Source: CAZPRY01 sp964589175 | GTDB taxonomy: Bacteria > Fidelibacterota > UBA2242 | DNA length: 45,077 nt | Assembly (NCBI GenBank): GCA_964589175.1 | Contig: CAZPRY010000031.1 | Span: 1-45,077 of the forward strand | Direction: 5' to 3' | Part shown: positions 1-7,513 of the stretch, one piece after another | How the letters are laid out: every line of letters begins with the position of its first letter | Numbering within the stretch: the first letter of the stretch is position 1 | Made by a program: the position numbers and the translations under genes | Notes under the pieces: model-generated | What the model was told of the DNA's origin: nothing | The model's input: only the letters and a program-made list of their open reading frames with translations | The model's database searches: none

Positions 1-278
1 ACAAACACCATATCCATGCCCGGTTTCTTATCGACACCGACAACCCCGTTATAGGAATCGTAGGACAGACCCGTCAAATCGGATACCACCTGGATTGCAG
101 CGCAGAAGCGGCCGTTGGCATCCCGCCTGGCGACGATCTCGGATGTGATTTTCTCGGGCTTGCTAACGATCTGCATCTCATTTGTTTGAGCACCGGTCGA
201 ACCGACCAGCAAGAAAACCACAAGGGCATGGGCACAAATACGCCCTGCCCTGAAATACGAAAAGCGAGTATCCTTCAT
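1..278 (-). CDS. Partial exported protein of unknown function (5' end only)
   Basis: An open frame reads from ATG at 278 to the window edge without a stop (92 codons), so only the N-terminus is present. A GAGG ribosome site lies 8 bases upstream of the ATG. The first ~35 residues form a signal peptide: a basic N-region, a hydrophobic stretch (ALVVFLLVG) and a cleavage region near STGAQ. The mature part contains the motif RRDANGRFCAAIQVVSDL followed by GLSYDSYNGVVGV. From memory this resembles the N-terminus of surface proteins in Marinimicrobia and Calditrichota that later carry PEGA-type domains, but that is recall and not a search. The gene is divergent from nothing nearby; upstream of it lies the palindrome-rich gap. 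Function unknown; the coding call itself is fairly secure because of the signal peptide and ribosome site. Confidence 0.72.
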   Translation of the reverse strand, partial: MKDTRFSYFRAGRICAHALVVFLLVGSTGAQTNEMQIVSKPEKITSEIVARRDANGRFCAAIQVVSDLTGLSYDSYNGVVGVDKKPGMDMVF

Positions 279-388
279 GCGAATAACCTCATTCTCATCG
301 TTACTATTTTTCACCGTAAGAGGCAGATTTCTTTGACTATAATATATTTGTTTTTAAGAAAATATCCAGCCTAATATTTGCGGCTTTC

Positions 389-456
389 AAAACCAATTTT
401 CAACCCGCGCCAGCGGGTCTACCCGGCTAGCGCCGCAGACGGGTCAAATTGGTTTT
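389..456. repeat. Palindromic element A1 with 11-bp terminal inverted repeat
   Basis: AAAACCAATTT at 389-399 is an exact inverted match to AAATTGGTTTT at 446-456. Inside sit two GC-rich hairpins: ACCCGC/GCGGGT at 403-408/413-418 and ACCCG/CGGGT at 421-425/440-444. The element lies in a gene-free gap and shares its arm sequence with element A2 at 563-592. It may act as a bidirectional transcription barrier, a processed RNA hairpin, or a REP-like mobile palindrome; the sequence does not decide. Confidence 0.75.
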
Positions 457-476
457 ACCCTTGTCTGTTTCAATTT

Positions 477-555
477 AAAAACCCGGTTTTCCCGATAGGG
501 TGATATTTCCACCTTGGCCCCACCTCCTTCGTATATCGGTGTGAAACCGGGTTTT
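477..555. repeat. Palindromic repeat B1 (first copy of ~74-bp direct repeat)
   Basis: A perfect 12-bp terminal inverted repeat, AAAACCCGGTTT (477-488) against AAACCGGGTTTT (544-555), is followed inward by a second pair CCGATA (492-497) / TATCGG (534-539). Positions 482-555 match 616-689 at about 67 of 74 bases by eye. Read on the minus strand the loop holds AAGGAGG followed by GTG and a short open frame starting VEISPYR, which is also open in the second copy. Confidence 0.8.
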
Positions 556-562
556 ACTCGAT

Positions 563-592
563 AAACCAATTTTCACGAAGCCAAATTGGTTT
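563..592. repeat. Short palindrome A2
   Basis: AAACCAATTT (563-572) pairs exactly with AAATTGGTTT (583-592) around a 10-base loop. The arms match those of element A1, so the order along the gap is A-B-A-B. Confidence 0.7.
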
Positions 593-613
593 TATACCTC
601 CAGCCCAGCCAGA

Positions 614-690
614 AATCCGGTTGTCCCGATAGGGTGATATTTCCACTTTGGCCCCACCTCCTTCGTATATCGGGATGAAACCGGGGTTCT
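614..690. repeat. Palindromic repeat B2 (second copy of ~74-bp direct repeat)
   Basis: Second copy of B1. The outer stem is weaker (CCGGTT at 617-622 with AACCGG at 679-684), and the inner pair CCCGATA (625-631) / TATCGGG (668-674) is intact. The loop between the stems is almost identical to B1, with one change (accttgg to actttgg). Loss of outer-stem pairs together with a conserved loop suggests that B2 is the more decayed copy or that the loop is the selected part. Confidence 0.78.
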
Positions 691-710
691 TGTGAAGTTA
701 TGCCAAACCG

Positions 711-741
711 ATTTCTCCCCTGCCCATGGCAGGATCGAAAT
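711..741. repeat. Hairpin downstream of the racemase gene
   Basis: CCTGCC (719-724) pairs with GGCAGG (728-733) around the loop CAT, with a further outer pair ATTTC (711-715) / GAAAT (737-741). It lies 27 bases past the stop codon of the minus-strand racemase gene. There is no good T-tract, so an intrinsic terminator is uncertain. The flanks (GTCATTTCGA ... GAGAAATC on the minus strand) recall a hairpin repeat common in Bacteroidota-type genomes; that is recall only. Confidence 0.5.
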
Positions 742-767
742 GACCAGTCGGGAAAATTATCGGTCCT

Positions 768-1673
768 TCAGAACAGATCGGGATTCAGCGTGTAATGCTG
801 AAGCGCCCGGGCGGTATCCGGTGACATAGGAAGTATCAGCGCTGAGACCGACTGAATTTCTTTGGGAAGAAATTCACAACGGGAAAAGACCTCAATAGAG
901 GTCAGACCGGAGACAGCCTTTTGCTGTGAAATCGAAGGAAAAAGGTTTTGCAGTTCTTTGACCAGCGAATCATTGGCATTGAAGATACGTACATTCTCGA
1001 ATCCGAAGCCTCTAAACTGAGCCGCAATGAATTCGGAAATATAACCATAATGGGTGCAGCCCAGATAAACGCAGATATTGGGTTTTATCCTCAGGATTTG
1101 GCCTGAGATACTGCGCACACAACGTTTCACTATGTTTAGGGTTTCCAGACCATTGGGATCCTTTTCGATTGCCGAGGCCAGATTGGGGCAGGCTTGTGTA
1201 AAAATTAGTTCCGGATCGGTCCCGCCCCGGATAAGTTTCTGCCGGTGCACATCGCTCTCGATCGTGGTTTCCGTCGCCAGGATTGCGATTGGTGAGGAGT
1301 CGTCGGAATCCCTCAGGCTGAGAAATTCTTCAATTCCCGTAGAAACGACGTCCGATAACTTTTCTTTATTTTCGGCGAAATATCCAGTTTGGTCTGCTAA
1401 AACGGAGAGCGTATTGCAGGCAATGGCGATTATATCCGGGTGAAAATTCCTTTCAATTCCCCATAAAACCCTATCGAATGTCGCGATCTTAAGCGCAGTG
1501 CTCTCCATTTTATTATAGCCCTGTGAGGTCTCGGGTAGAGCGTTCGCGAAAATGACTTTAACCGGCTCAAATCCCGGTGTTTGTTTTGTCCATTCATATA
1601 ACCTTGCGGCAACATAGAGTCCGCCTAATCCTGAATCTGTGACAACAATTCGCAATTCTTGGTTCGACATCAC
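768..1673 (-). CDS. MurI-like aspartate/glutamate racemase
   Basis: A 301-residue protein with the three hallmarks of the cofactor-independent glutamate racemase fold: an N-terminal DSGLGG (residues 13-18), the first catalytic cysteine in ACNT (Cys86), and the second in GCTHY (Cys206). MurI interconverts L- and D-glutamate in the cytoplasm for peptidoglycan. The length is slightly above the usual 260-290, and the segment around residues 45-56 (NALPETSQGYNK) differs from the usual PYG motif, so this may be a divergent glutamate racemase or a paralogue. The start is GTG at 1673 or ATG at 1670; neither has a strong ribosome site. It follows the M20 amidohydrolase gene by 12 bases and is the last gene of the purL operon. 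A housekeeping role is possible only if no other murI exists in the genome, which cannot be seen here. Confidence 0.8.
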   Translation of the reverse strand: MMSNQELRIVVTDSGLGGLYVAARLYEWTKQTPGFEPVKVIFANALPETSQGYNKMESTALKIATFDRVLWGIERNFHPDIIAIACNTLSVLADQTGYFAENKEKLSDVVSTGIEEFLSLRDSDDSSPIAILATETTIESDVHRQKLIRGGTDPELIFTQACPNLASAIEKDPNGLETLNIVKRCVRSISGQILRIKPNICVYLGCTHYGYISEFIAAQFRGFGFENVRIFNANDSLVKELQNLFPSISQQKAVSGLTSIEVFSRCEFLPKEIQSVSALILPMSPDTARALQHYTLNPDLF

Positions 1674-1685
1674 TCGGGTATAATA

Positions 1686-2852
1686 TTAACTATGATTGCT
1701 TAGAAGGTAACGAACATAACCGTAAAGATATGTCAAAGCGGGCTCGATGATGCCCTCGTCGATGATCAGGTTGCCGCTATGCAGTACGCCTCGCCCCTTG
1801 CTCCCCAGTAGAAAATACAATCCCGGGAATTTATCCAGATAAAACGAAAAATCATCGGCTCCCATTGACGGTTTCGGCATCATTTTTATATGTTGATCCA
1901 ATCCCGCGTCTCCCATATAGAATCGAAACTTATCTGCCAGTTCTTTGTCATTAACAACAGGCGGACAATGGGATGGAAACGAAAGCTCAATACCACAGCC
2001 ATGCATTGCGGCGAAGGCCTGCGTAAATTCCTGCATCGACCTGTTAAGCGCAGAAGATACCTCCGCGGTGAATGTCCTGAGCGTCCCGCGCAATGTCAAT
2101 TCCTGCGGAATGATGTTATGGGCCGAGCCGGCTTTGATTTCCCCAAATGCCAGGGCGAAGGTCTCGCGCGGATCGAGGTGCATCCGTAAGTGTTCCGGCA
2201 TTTCAACGATGAACTTACCGGCAATCCGAATCAGATCGGCGGTTTCATTGGGGCGCGAGGTGTGACCGCCGGGACCGCTGAAACGAATATTCATAGTCGT
2301 TGATGAGGCACAGCAGGGCCCTTCCTTCAGAAAAACATCTCCCGTCTCACCGTCGGGGAATACGTGCATCGTAAGTATCGCGCTGATATCTTGAAAAATA
2401 TCCTCTTTTGCTACACTTCCAGCCCCGCCGGGTGCTGCTTCTTCGGCCGGTTGGAAAATGATGCGTACTCGCCCCGTAATTGCGTTCTCGTTCATTTTCA
2501 AGAGCCTGGCCAGCCCTAATCCGAAAGTTATATGGAAATCGTGCCCGCAGGCATGCATCATACCGGGAATCCCGGAGCAAAGCTCGTTGTCCTTATTCTC
2601 ATCGACGCCTAGCGCATCGATATCGGCTCTGAAAGCCAGACCTTCGCCTTCGCCAACATCGCAGTACCCACCCGTGTCAATCCGATCGAAATGATGAAAA
2701 TGAATTCCCCAACTTTCCAGAGTCGTCCGGATCAACCCGGTTGTGCGAAACTCTTGAAAAGCAAGTTCTGGAATCTCGTGCAATTCTCTACGTATTTGGT
2801 TGATTTCCGGCAGAATACTGTGGATGACACTATTCATGTAATTATTGCTCAT
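1686..2852 (-). CDS. M20 family (M20D-type) metallo-amidohydrolase
   Basis: 388 residues with the full motif set of the IAA-amino-acid/hippurate hydrolase and N-acyl amino acid deacylase group. Visible are RRELHEIPEL near residue 21, the metal-binding ADIDAL (76-81) and HACGHDFH (100-107, with the characteristic Cys102), the catalytic QPAEE (134-138), the dimerisation-lid HTSRPNETAD, and the C-terminal GADDFSFYL. Such enzymes are cytoplasmic, use two Mn or Zn ions, and remove acyl groups from N-acylated amino acids or amino-sugar derivatives. The exact substrate cannot be read. There is no signal peptide. Its start overlaps the end of purL by 11 bases, so the two are translationally coupled; the MurI-like racemase follows. 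The pairing with a racemase hints at recycling of amino acids from peptidoglycan or N-acyl amino acids, which is inference only. Confidence 0.88.
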   Translation of the reverse strand: MSNNYMNSVIHSILPEINQIRRELHEIPELAFQEFRTTGLIRTTLESWGIHFHHFDRIDTGGYCDVGEGEGLAFRADIDALGVDENKDNELCSGIPGMMHACGHDFHITFGLGLARLLKMNENAITGRVRIIFQPAEEAAPGGAGSVAKEDIFQDISAILTMHVFPDGETGDVFLKEGPCCASSTTMNIRFSGPGGHTSRPNETADLIRIAGKFIVEMPEHLRMHLDPRETFALAFGEIKAGSAHNIIPQELTLRGTLRTFTAEVSSALNRSMQEFTQAFAAMHGCGIELSFPSHCPPVVNDKELADKFRFYMGDAGLDQHIKMMPKPSMGADDFSFYLDKFPGLYFLLGSKGRGVLHSGNLIIDEGIIEPALTYLYGYVRYLLSNHS

Positions 2853-5088
2853 GCAGCATTTTCATTAAATCCGGGATAGCATTCGTGTAGGCTTTCTTTG
2901 CCTCGTCAATAGAGAGATTCACACATTCGTTCAGTTTCAAACGCCCGTCATCCCTCACCCTGCCGATCGTCACACACGGCACCAGGTTTTTGGATGCGAT
3001 GCGTTCCATGTCCAGCAGTTTGCTTTCGTTGATCGTGACAAGAATAACGGATTGGCTTTCCGAAAAGAAGAGTTCATCATCCCGCAGTTTTCTGGATATA
3101 TAAACGGAAGCCCCCAGCGGCTTTACCGGATTCTGGATGCAGGCTTCGGCCAGAGCCACCGCCAAACCGCCGTCCGAGATATCAATAGCAGAATTCACAA
3201 TGCCTTTGCGGATACCGTCCAAACAGGCATTATGTACTCTTTTCTCAAAAGTCAGATCGATATCGGGCGTATCACCGGCAACCAGATTATGGATGACATT
3301 CAGGTACTCACTGCCCCCGAGTTCACCTTTGATGGTCCCCAACATCATGATGAAATCACCGTCGTGTTTGAACCAGGACGTTGTGATATGAGAGAGATCT
3401 TTTACCAATCCTACCATGCCGACTACCGGAGTCGGATAAATTGCGCCTGCTGGTGATTCGTTATAGAAGCTGACATTGCCACCGGTTACCGGCGTATTGA
3501 ATACCCGGCAAGCCTCTCCCATGCCGAGGACAGCCTGTTTGAATTGATAATAGATTTCGGGATCGTAAGGGTTCCCGAAATTCAGGCAATTGGTGATCGC
3601 GATCGGACGGGCACCCGCGCAGACGACATTGCGTGCAGATTCGGCAACTGCAATCGCCCCGCCTTTATAGGGATTCAAATAGGTGTACCTACCATTCCCG
3701 TCGGTTTTTGTGGCGATGGCTTTATTGGTTCCCTTGATACGGATAACCGCAGAAGACGAGCCGGGAGCAACCGCCGTATTGATGCGCACAGAATGATCAT
3801 ACTGTTCGTAGACCCACGATTTATCAGCAATACTTGGTGACGCTAATAATCTGAGCAGCACCTTGTTATAGTCCTTGGGCTCAGGCAGATCCTTTTGATC
3901 GAAGGCCCGCGTCTTTTTTAGGTATTCCGGTTCCCTCGTCTCGCGAATATAGACCGGGGCACCGCCGCCCAGGACCAGATCCCAGGCCGGAATCTCACCG
4001 GCTTTTTTACCATTCATGAACAGCTGCAGATTTTTATTGGCGGTGACGGTACCGATCTCGACGCAGTTTAAATCCCATTTCCGGAAGATTTCTTTCACTT
4101 CTTCCTGAAATCCTTTGACGACGACGACCAGCATCCGTTCCTGAGATTCGGACAACATAATCTCGTAAGGAGTCATAGCCGGTTCCCGCTGCGGGACGGC
4201 ACTTAAATCCAGCAGCATCCCGTGCTTTCCTTTGGCGGACATTTCGGAGGTTGAGCAGGCGATACCGGCGGCCCCCATGTCCTGAATGCCAATAACGTAG
4301 GACCTTTTGGCCAGTTCCAGGGTCGCTTCCAGCAGCAATTTTTCGGTAAAAGGATCGCCGACCTGAACCGAGGAACGCCTGCTTTCCGATTCCTCATCCA
4401 ATTCCACCGAGGCAAAGGTGGCTCCATGAATTCCGTCCCGGCCGGTCGAAGATCCAACGATCATGACCACATTTTCCGCGCCTTTGGATACGGCACTTAC
4501 CACCCGATCATGTTTAACGACTCCGATTGTCATAGCGTTGACCAAAGGATTGCCCGAGTAGGTTTCATCAAAACACACTTCCCCTGCAATCGTCGGAACT
4601 CCCATACAGTTACCGTAATGGGCGATCCCCTTGACAACATTGTCAAAAAGATATCGGTTATGCGGATCACTCAAAGGGCCAAAACGCAAGGAATTAAGTG
4701 AAGCGATCGGTCTGGCGCCCATGGTGAAAATATCACGCATGATACCGCCGATGCCCGTTGCAGCACCCTGGAACGGTTCGATTGCCGACGGGTGATTGTG
4801 GCTTTCGATTTTGAAGGCAATTGCCAGTCCGTCGCCGATGTCCACCAATCCGGCATTTTCCTCACCCGCACCAACGAGCAGTCGTTTGCCTTCACGCGGT
4901 AAAGTCTTCAACATGGCAATCGAGTTTTTATAACTGCAGTGCTCACTCCACATGACCGAAAATATTCCCAGTTCCGTATAGGTCGGAGTTCGGCCTAATA
5001 TTTTCAGGATTCGCTCCCATTCTTCATCGTTGAGGCCGTGCTGCAGGGCTAATTCAGGATTAACGGTCGGTTCAGCAATTGTTTTCAT
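2842..5088 (-). CDS. purL: Phosphoribosylformylglycinamidine synthase subunit PurL (small type)
   Basis: 748 residues, the length of the small PurL that works with separate PurS and PurQ. It performs the ATP-dependent amidation of FGAR to FGAM in de novo purine synthesis, in the cytoplasm. Diagnostic motifs are MWSEHCSYKNS near residue 46, the phosphate/ATP region SHNHPSAIEPFQGAATG, the DIFTMGARPIASLNSLRFG segment, and GGNVSFYNE in the second half of the protein. PurQ and PurS are not encoded in this window. The start ATG at 5088 is preceded by a plausible GGAG ribosome site. purL heads a three-gene operon with the M20 enzyme (11-base overlap) and the MurI-like racemase. No purine riboswitch is seen in the 200-base gap upstream. 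Confidence 0.97.
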   Translation of the reverse strand: MKTIAEPTVNPELALQHGLNDEEWERILKILGRTPTYTELGIFSVMWSEHCSYKNSIAMLKTLPREGKRLLVGAGEENAGLVDIGDGLAIAFKIESHNHPSAIEPFQGAATGIGGIMRDIFTMGARPIASLNSLRFGPLSDPHNRYLFDNVVKGIAHYGNCMGVPTIAGEVCFDETYSGNPLVNAMTIGVVKHDRVVSAVSKGAENVVMIVGSSTGRDGIHGATFASVELDEESESRRSSVQVGDPFTEKLLLEATLELAKRSYVIGIQDMGAAGIACSTSEMSAKGKHGMLLDLSAVPQREPAMTPYEIMLSESQERMLVVVVKGFQEEVKEIFRKWDLNCVEIGTVTANKNLQLFMNGKKAGEIPAWDLVLGGGAPVYIRETREPEYLKKTRAFDQKDLPEPKDYNKVLLRLLASPSIADKSWVYEQYDHSVRINTAVAPGSSSAVIRIKGTNKAIATKTDGNGRYTYLNPYKGGAIAVAESARNVVCAGARPIAITNCLNFGNPYDPEIYYQFKQAVLGMGEACRVFNTPVTGGNVSFYNESPAGAIYPTPVVGMVGLVKDLSHITTSWFKHDGDFIMMLGTIKGELGGSEYLNVIHNLVAGDTPDIDLTFEKRVHNACLDGIRKGIVNSAIDISDGGLAVALAEACIQNPVKPLGASVYISRKLRDDELFFSESQSVILVTINESKLLDMERIASKNLVPCVTIGRVRDDGRLKLNECVNLSIDEAKKAYTNAIPDLMKMLHEQ

Positions 5089-5289
5089 TATAACTCCGTA
5101 AACTTCTTTATTCGACCAGAAATTGTATCCATTTTAAGGTATGCATAATATTAATGGCGCGAAAAATTTACGATAAAGTCCGAATAGTTCAAAGTTAGTT
5201 CTCATGCAGAAGAAGACCTGGGAACTTGGTCAGGATGTAACCGGAATTGTTTTATAAAATCAAATTGTTGAATATTAAGGAGTAAAAAA

Positions 5290-5487
5290 ATGAAATGTAA
5301 CGTAGGAAAAACGGACAAATTTCTTAGAGTCATTGTCGGAGTTGTCGCCCTTGCTTTGGGTATCATTTATCAGAGTTGGTGGGGGCTGATAGGTCTGGTC
5401 CCGCTCCTGACTGCCGCGATCGGTACCTGTCCACTATATCTGCCTTTTGGTATATCGACCTGTAAAATCGATAAAACCCAAAAATAA
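5290..5487 (+). CDS. Small membrane protein of the DUF2892 (YgaP-like) family
   Basis: 65 residues preceded by an AAGGAG ribosome site. The sequence has the DUF2892 pattern: a short N-terminus MKCNVGKTDKFLRVIVG, a hydrophobic hairpin (about residues 12-45), then the conserved CPLYLPFGISTCK near the C-terminus. Family members are two-helix inner-membrane proteins, often fused to or next to rhodanese domains, and the cysteines suggest a link to sulfur or redox chemistry; the function is not established. Here it stands alone as a single-gene unit: 200 bases separate it from the divergent purL, and a strong terminator follows 23 bases after the stop. Confidence 0.88.
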   Translation: MKCNVGKTDKFLRVIVGVVALALGIIYQSWWGLIGLVPLLTAAIGTCPLYLPFGISTCKIDKTQK

Positions 5488-5510
5488 CACCCGCTCCATT
5501 CAGCTTGTGA

Positions 5511-5543
5511 AAAAGGGGAATAATACACTATTCCCCTTTTTTT
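5511..5543 (+). terminator. Intrinsic terminator after the DUF2892 gene
   Basis: A perfect 12-bp stem AAAAGGGGAATA (5511-5522) / TATTCCCCTTTT (5529-5540) with a 6-base loop, running into a T-tract to 5543. The A-tract on the other side makes it potentially bidirectional, although no minus-strand gene ends here. Confidence 0.9.
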
Positions 5544-5606
5544 AATTTTGGACTTTTCATACATTCCCCAAAACAGGTCTCCATTCAGGTTAATCGGAAG
5601 ACTACT

Positions 5607-6695
5607 TTGAGATCGCTTACACTTTATAAAAAAATATTGCTCATCATCCTTGCGGGTATCGGTTCGCTCCTGGCGTCTGGGAAACCGTACTATTTTTATA
5701 AACCGGAAAATACTTTTGGTTCGGATTTAATGTTCAATCCGATAACCCTTGTCATCGATGGTTCTTTCGATATTCTGCGTAACGGCAGCCATACCAAGGA
5801 CGTTTTCGCGCAGCCCTATGCCGACGGTTTCAGAAATGTGTGCCGCAACATCACAAGCCCCGGTTACAACATCGAACAGTATGGGAAAAGCGAGTTCCTC
5901 CAACGCGAATTATTCAATTTGAGTCTGAATGCCGATCGATCCCAATTTATGCCAAACATCTCGCTGCACGTTATGGGAAACGGAATGCAGTACGTGAAAT
6001 TGGCTGAATGGTACGACTACCGGGAATATTCCAATCCCTACCTGCTGTCGGCGCTCACAACGATCTTCTACCAATTCGTGAATGAGATCGTGGAAAATGG
6101 TGCTTACCAGGGACCCAACGTCGATCCGATCGCGGATGTGCTCATTTTTAACACTCTCGGATTTACTTTGTTCAGTTTCGATTTCGCCAAACGCTTTTTT
6201 TCGGAATCCATGCCTCTCTACGACTGGTCGCCGCAGCCCTTTTATAACCTCGTGAATCACTTTTTAGAGAATGCGGGTCAACAGTATGCCAGTAAAATAA
6301 AAGTGCTTCCTGCGAGTCGTTATAAAGCCTTTGTCTATTTTGGTGTGTATTCTATTTTCGGTGTAAGCGTGAATACCCGGCGGGATGAAAATCTCTCTTT
6401 TGGAGCCGGAGCGGTAGTATACCGTCTGACAGAGAATCGTTTTAACGGTTCGAGGTTAATGACGCCCAACATGGATAAGGCGCTGGGCTTCTTTTATGAT
6501 AAAAACAATTCCCTGTTGGGATCGGCCATTCTCACCGGGCCGGATCTGATTTCGCTAAAAATCGAAGTCTACCCCGGCTGGCTGAAAATCGGGAATTTTA
6601 AACCGGGCTTTCTGGTTGAATTCGGCGGTGTGGAAGGATTTCAGTTTGGACTGAGTACGGAGATACTTCCCTTCGGGTTAATCGGAGCACTGTAA
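5607..6695 (+). CDS. Exported, probably outer-membrane protein of unknown family
   Basis: 362 residues starting at TTG 5607, with GGAAG six bases upstream. A signal peptide is clear: a basic start, then LLIILAGIGSLLASG. The mature protein is rich in aromatic residues and ends in alternating beta-type segments (FGAGAVVYRL, LISLKIEVYPGWLKIG, FQFGLSTEILPFGLIGAL), consistent with an outer-membrane barrel or a membrane-apposed protein. A central patch (ENGAYQGPNVDPIADVLIF, then NTLGFTLF) faintly recalls the DUF2279/DUF3943 group of envelope proteins, where a conserved acidic stretch precedes a membrane-embedded helix; this is weak. It precedes a second barrel-type protein and the seven-repeat FN3 lipoprotein on the same strand, so the three may form an envelope complex. 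No function is assigned. Confidence 0.75.
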   Translation: MRSLTLYKKILLIILAGIGSLLASGKPYYFYKPENTFGSDLMFNPITLVIDGSFDILRNGSHTKDVFAQPYADGFRNVCRNITSPGYNIEQYGKSEFLQRELFNLSLNADRSQFMPNISLHVMGNGMQYVKLAEWYDYREYSNPYLLSALTTIFYQFVNEIVENGAYQGPNVDPIADVLIFNTLGFTLFSFDFAKRFFSESMPLYDWSPQPFYNLVNHFLENAGQQYASKIKVLPASRYKAFVYFGVYSIFGVSVNTRRDENLSFGAGAVVYRLTENRFNGSRLMTPNMDKALGFFYDKNNSLLGSAILTGPDLISLKIEVYPGWLKIGNFKPGFLVEFGGVEGFQFGLSTEILPFGLIGAL

Positions 6696-6784
6696 TTCTC
6701 CAACCAAATAAATTGAATTCTTTAGAAACGCTGATTATTTTATCTATATTCTATCTCAGGAAAATGCCGGATTATACGATAAAC

Positions 6785-7513
6785 ATGAAACTCTTCCGAA
6801 CCGCAATCATGATCGTGCTGATTCTGTCGGCAGATATTCCGTTGCTCGCCGAACAATCGGCGTCTTCCCTTTATCTCGGTCTCCGAGGAGGAGTCCATTT
6901 TGACGGTCTCAGCGATTATCAGCCAAACGATTCTTTGCTGTTCAAAAAAATCACACCGCAGTTATCCATCGGCTCTAACCTTGGTTGCTTTCTGGATGTG
7001 AGGATTTGGAATAATCTGTACTTTCATACCGGTATTCACAGAGCGGTGATCCGCCCGGAATGGAATATCACGACAAATCTGATGTCAAAGACGGACGAAG
7101 GATTTCGTGTGCTTCAAAATCCGGAGAACGTTGTCCGGAATTTGACCTATAATGAGCTGCCTCTCGGCCTGAAATACCGCACGAAGAATTATTACATTTT
7201 CGGGACCGTAAATTTCGCTTTTATCGATTCGGCCTATGCAATTGAAAATATAGACAGTGAAGAGCTGAAATATAGTTTGCAGGACAATTTCGTGTCGAAA
7301 TTTCGTTCTATTGAGTGTGGCATCGGTGCCCGCTTCCAACGCGGTACGGCTACCTCCTCCTGGTTCGTTGAATTGGCCTATAATCACAGCACCGCGGATT
7401 TGCTCAAAATCGATGATCATTTTTTTAAGAGTATGGTCCCCGGCGGAATTAAGATTCGTGTCGGGTATGAAATAGGATTAAGACAACTTGTAAGATCGGG
7501 TGGTTCGAAATGA
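6785..7513 (+). CDS. Outer-membrane beta-barrel-type protein (PorT/OmpA-barrel-like)
   Basis: The frame is open from TTG 6713, but ATG 6785 is preferred because the signal peptide (KLFRT, then IMIVLILSADIPLLA) starts there, giving 242 residues. ATG 6764 with a nearby AGGA is an alternative. The mature part shows the alternating amphipathic strands of an 8-stranded barrel: LYLGLRGGVHFDG, QLSIGSNLGCFLDVRIW, LYFHTGIHR, ELPLGLKYRTKNYYIFG, ECGIGARFQ, SWFVELAYNHS and a C-terminal IKIRVGYEIGL. This pattern is typical of the outer-membrane beta-barrel family found widely in Bacteroidota-type genomes. Its stop overlaps the start of the FN3 lipoprotein gene by 4 bases, so the two are very probably co-translated. 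Function unknown. Confidence 0.75.
   Translation: MKLFRTAIMIVLILSADIPLLAEQSASSLYLGLRGGVHFDGLSDYQPNDSLLFKKITPQLSIGSNLGCFLDVRIWNNLYFHTGIHRAVIRPEWNITTNLMSKTDEGFRVLQNPENVVRNLTYNELPLGLKYRTKNYYIFGTVNFAFIDSAYAIENIDSEELKYSLQDNFVSKFRSIECGIGARFQRGTATSSWFVELAYNHSTADLLKIDDHFFKSMVPGGIKIRVGYEIGLRQLVRSGGSK

Noticed and set aside
186..374. 62-residue plus-strand frame
   Set aside because: It lies opposite the signal-peptide-bearing partial gene and within the AT-rich gap; no ribosome site and no protein-like composition.
389..741. CRISPR array
   Set aside because: Repeats are long palindromes of two kinds with no regular spacer of ~30 bases, and no cas gene is present.
5089..5289. Purine riboswitch upstream of purL
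   Set aside because: No conserved loop-loop aptamer pattern could be found in the gap.
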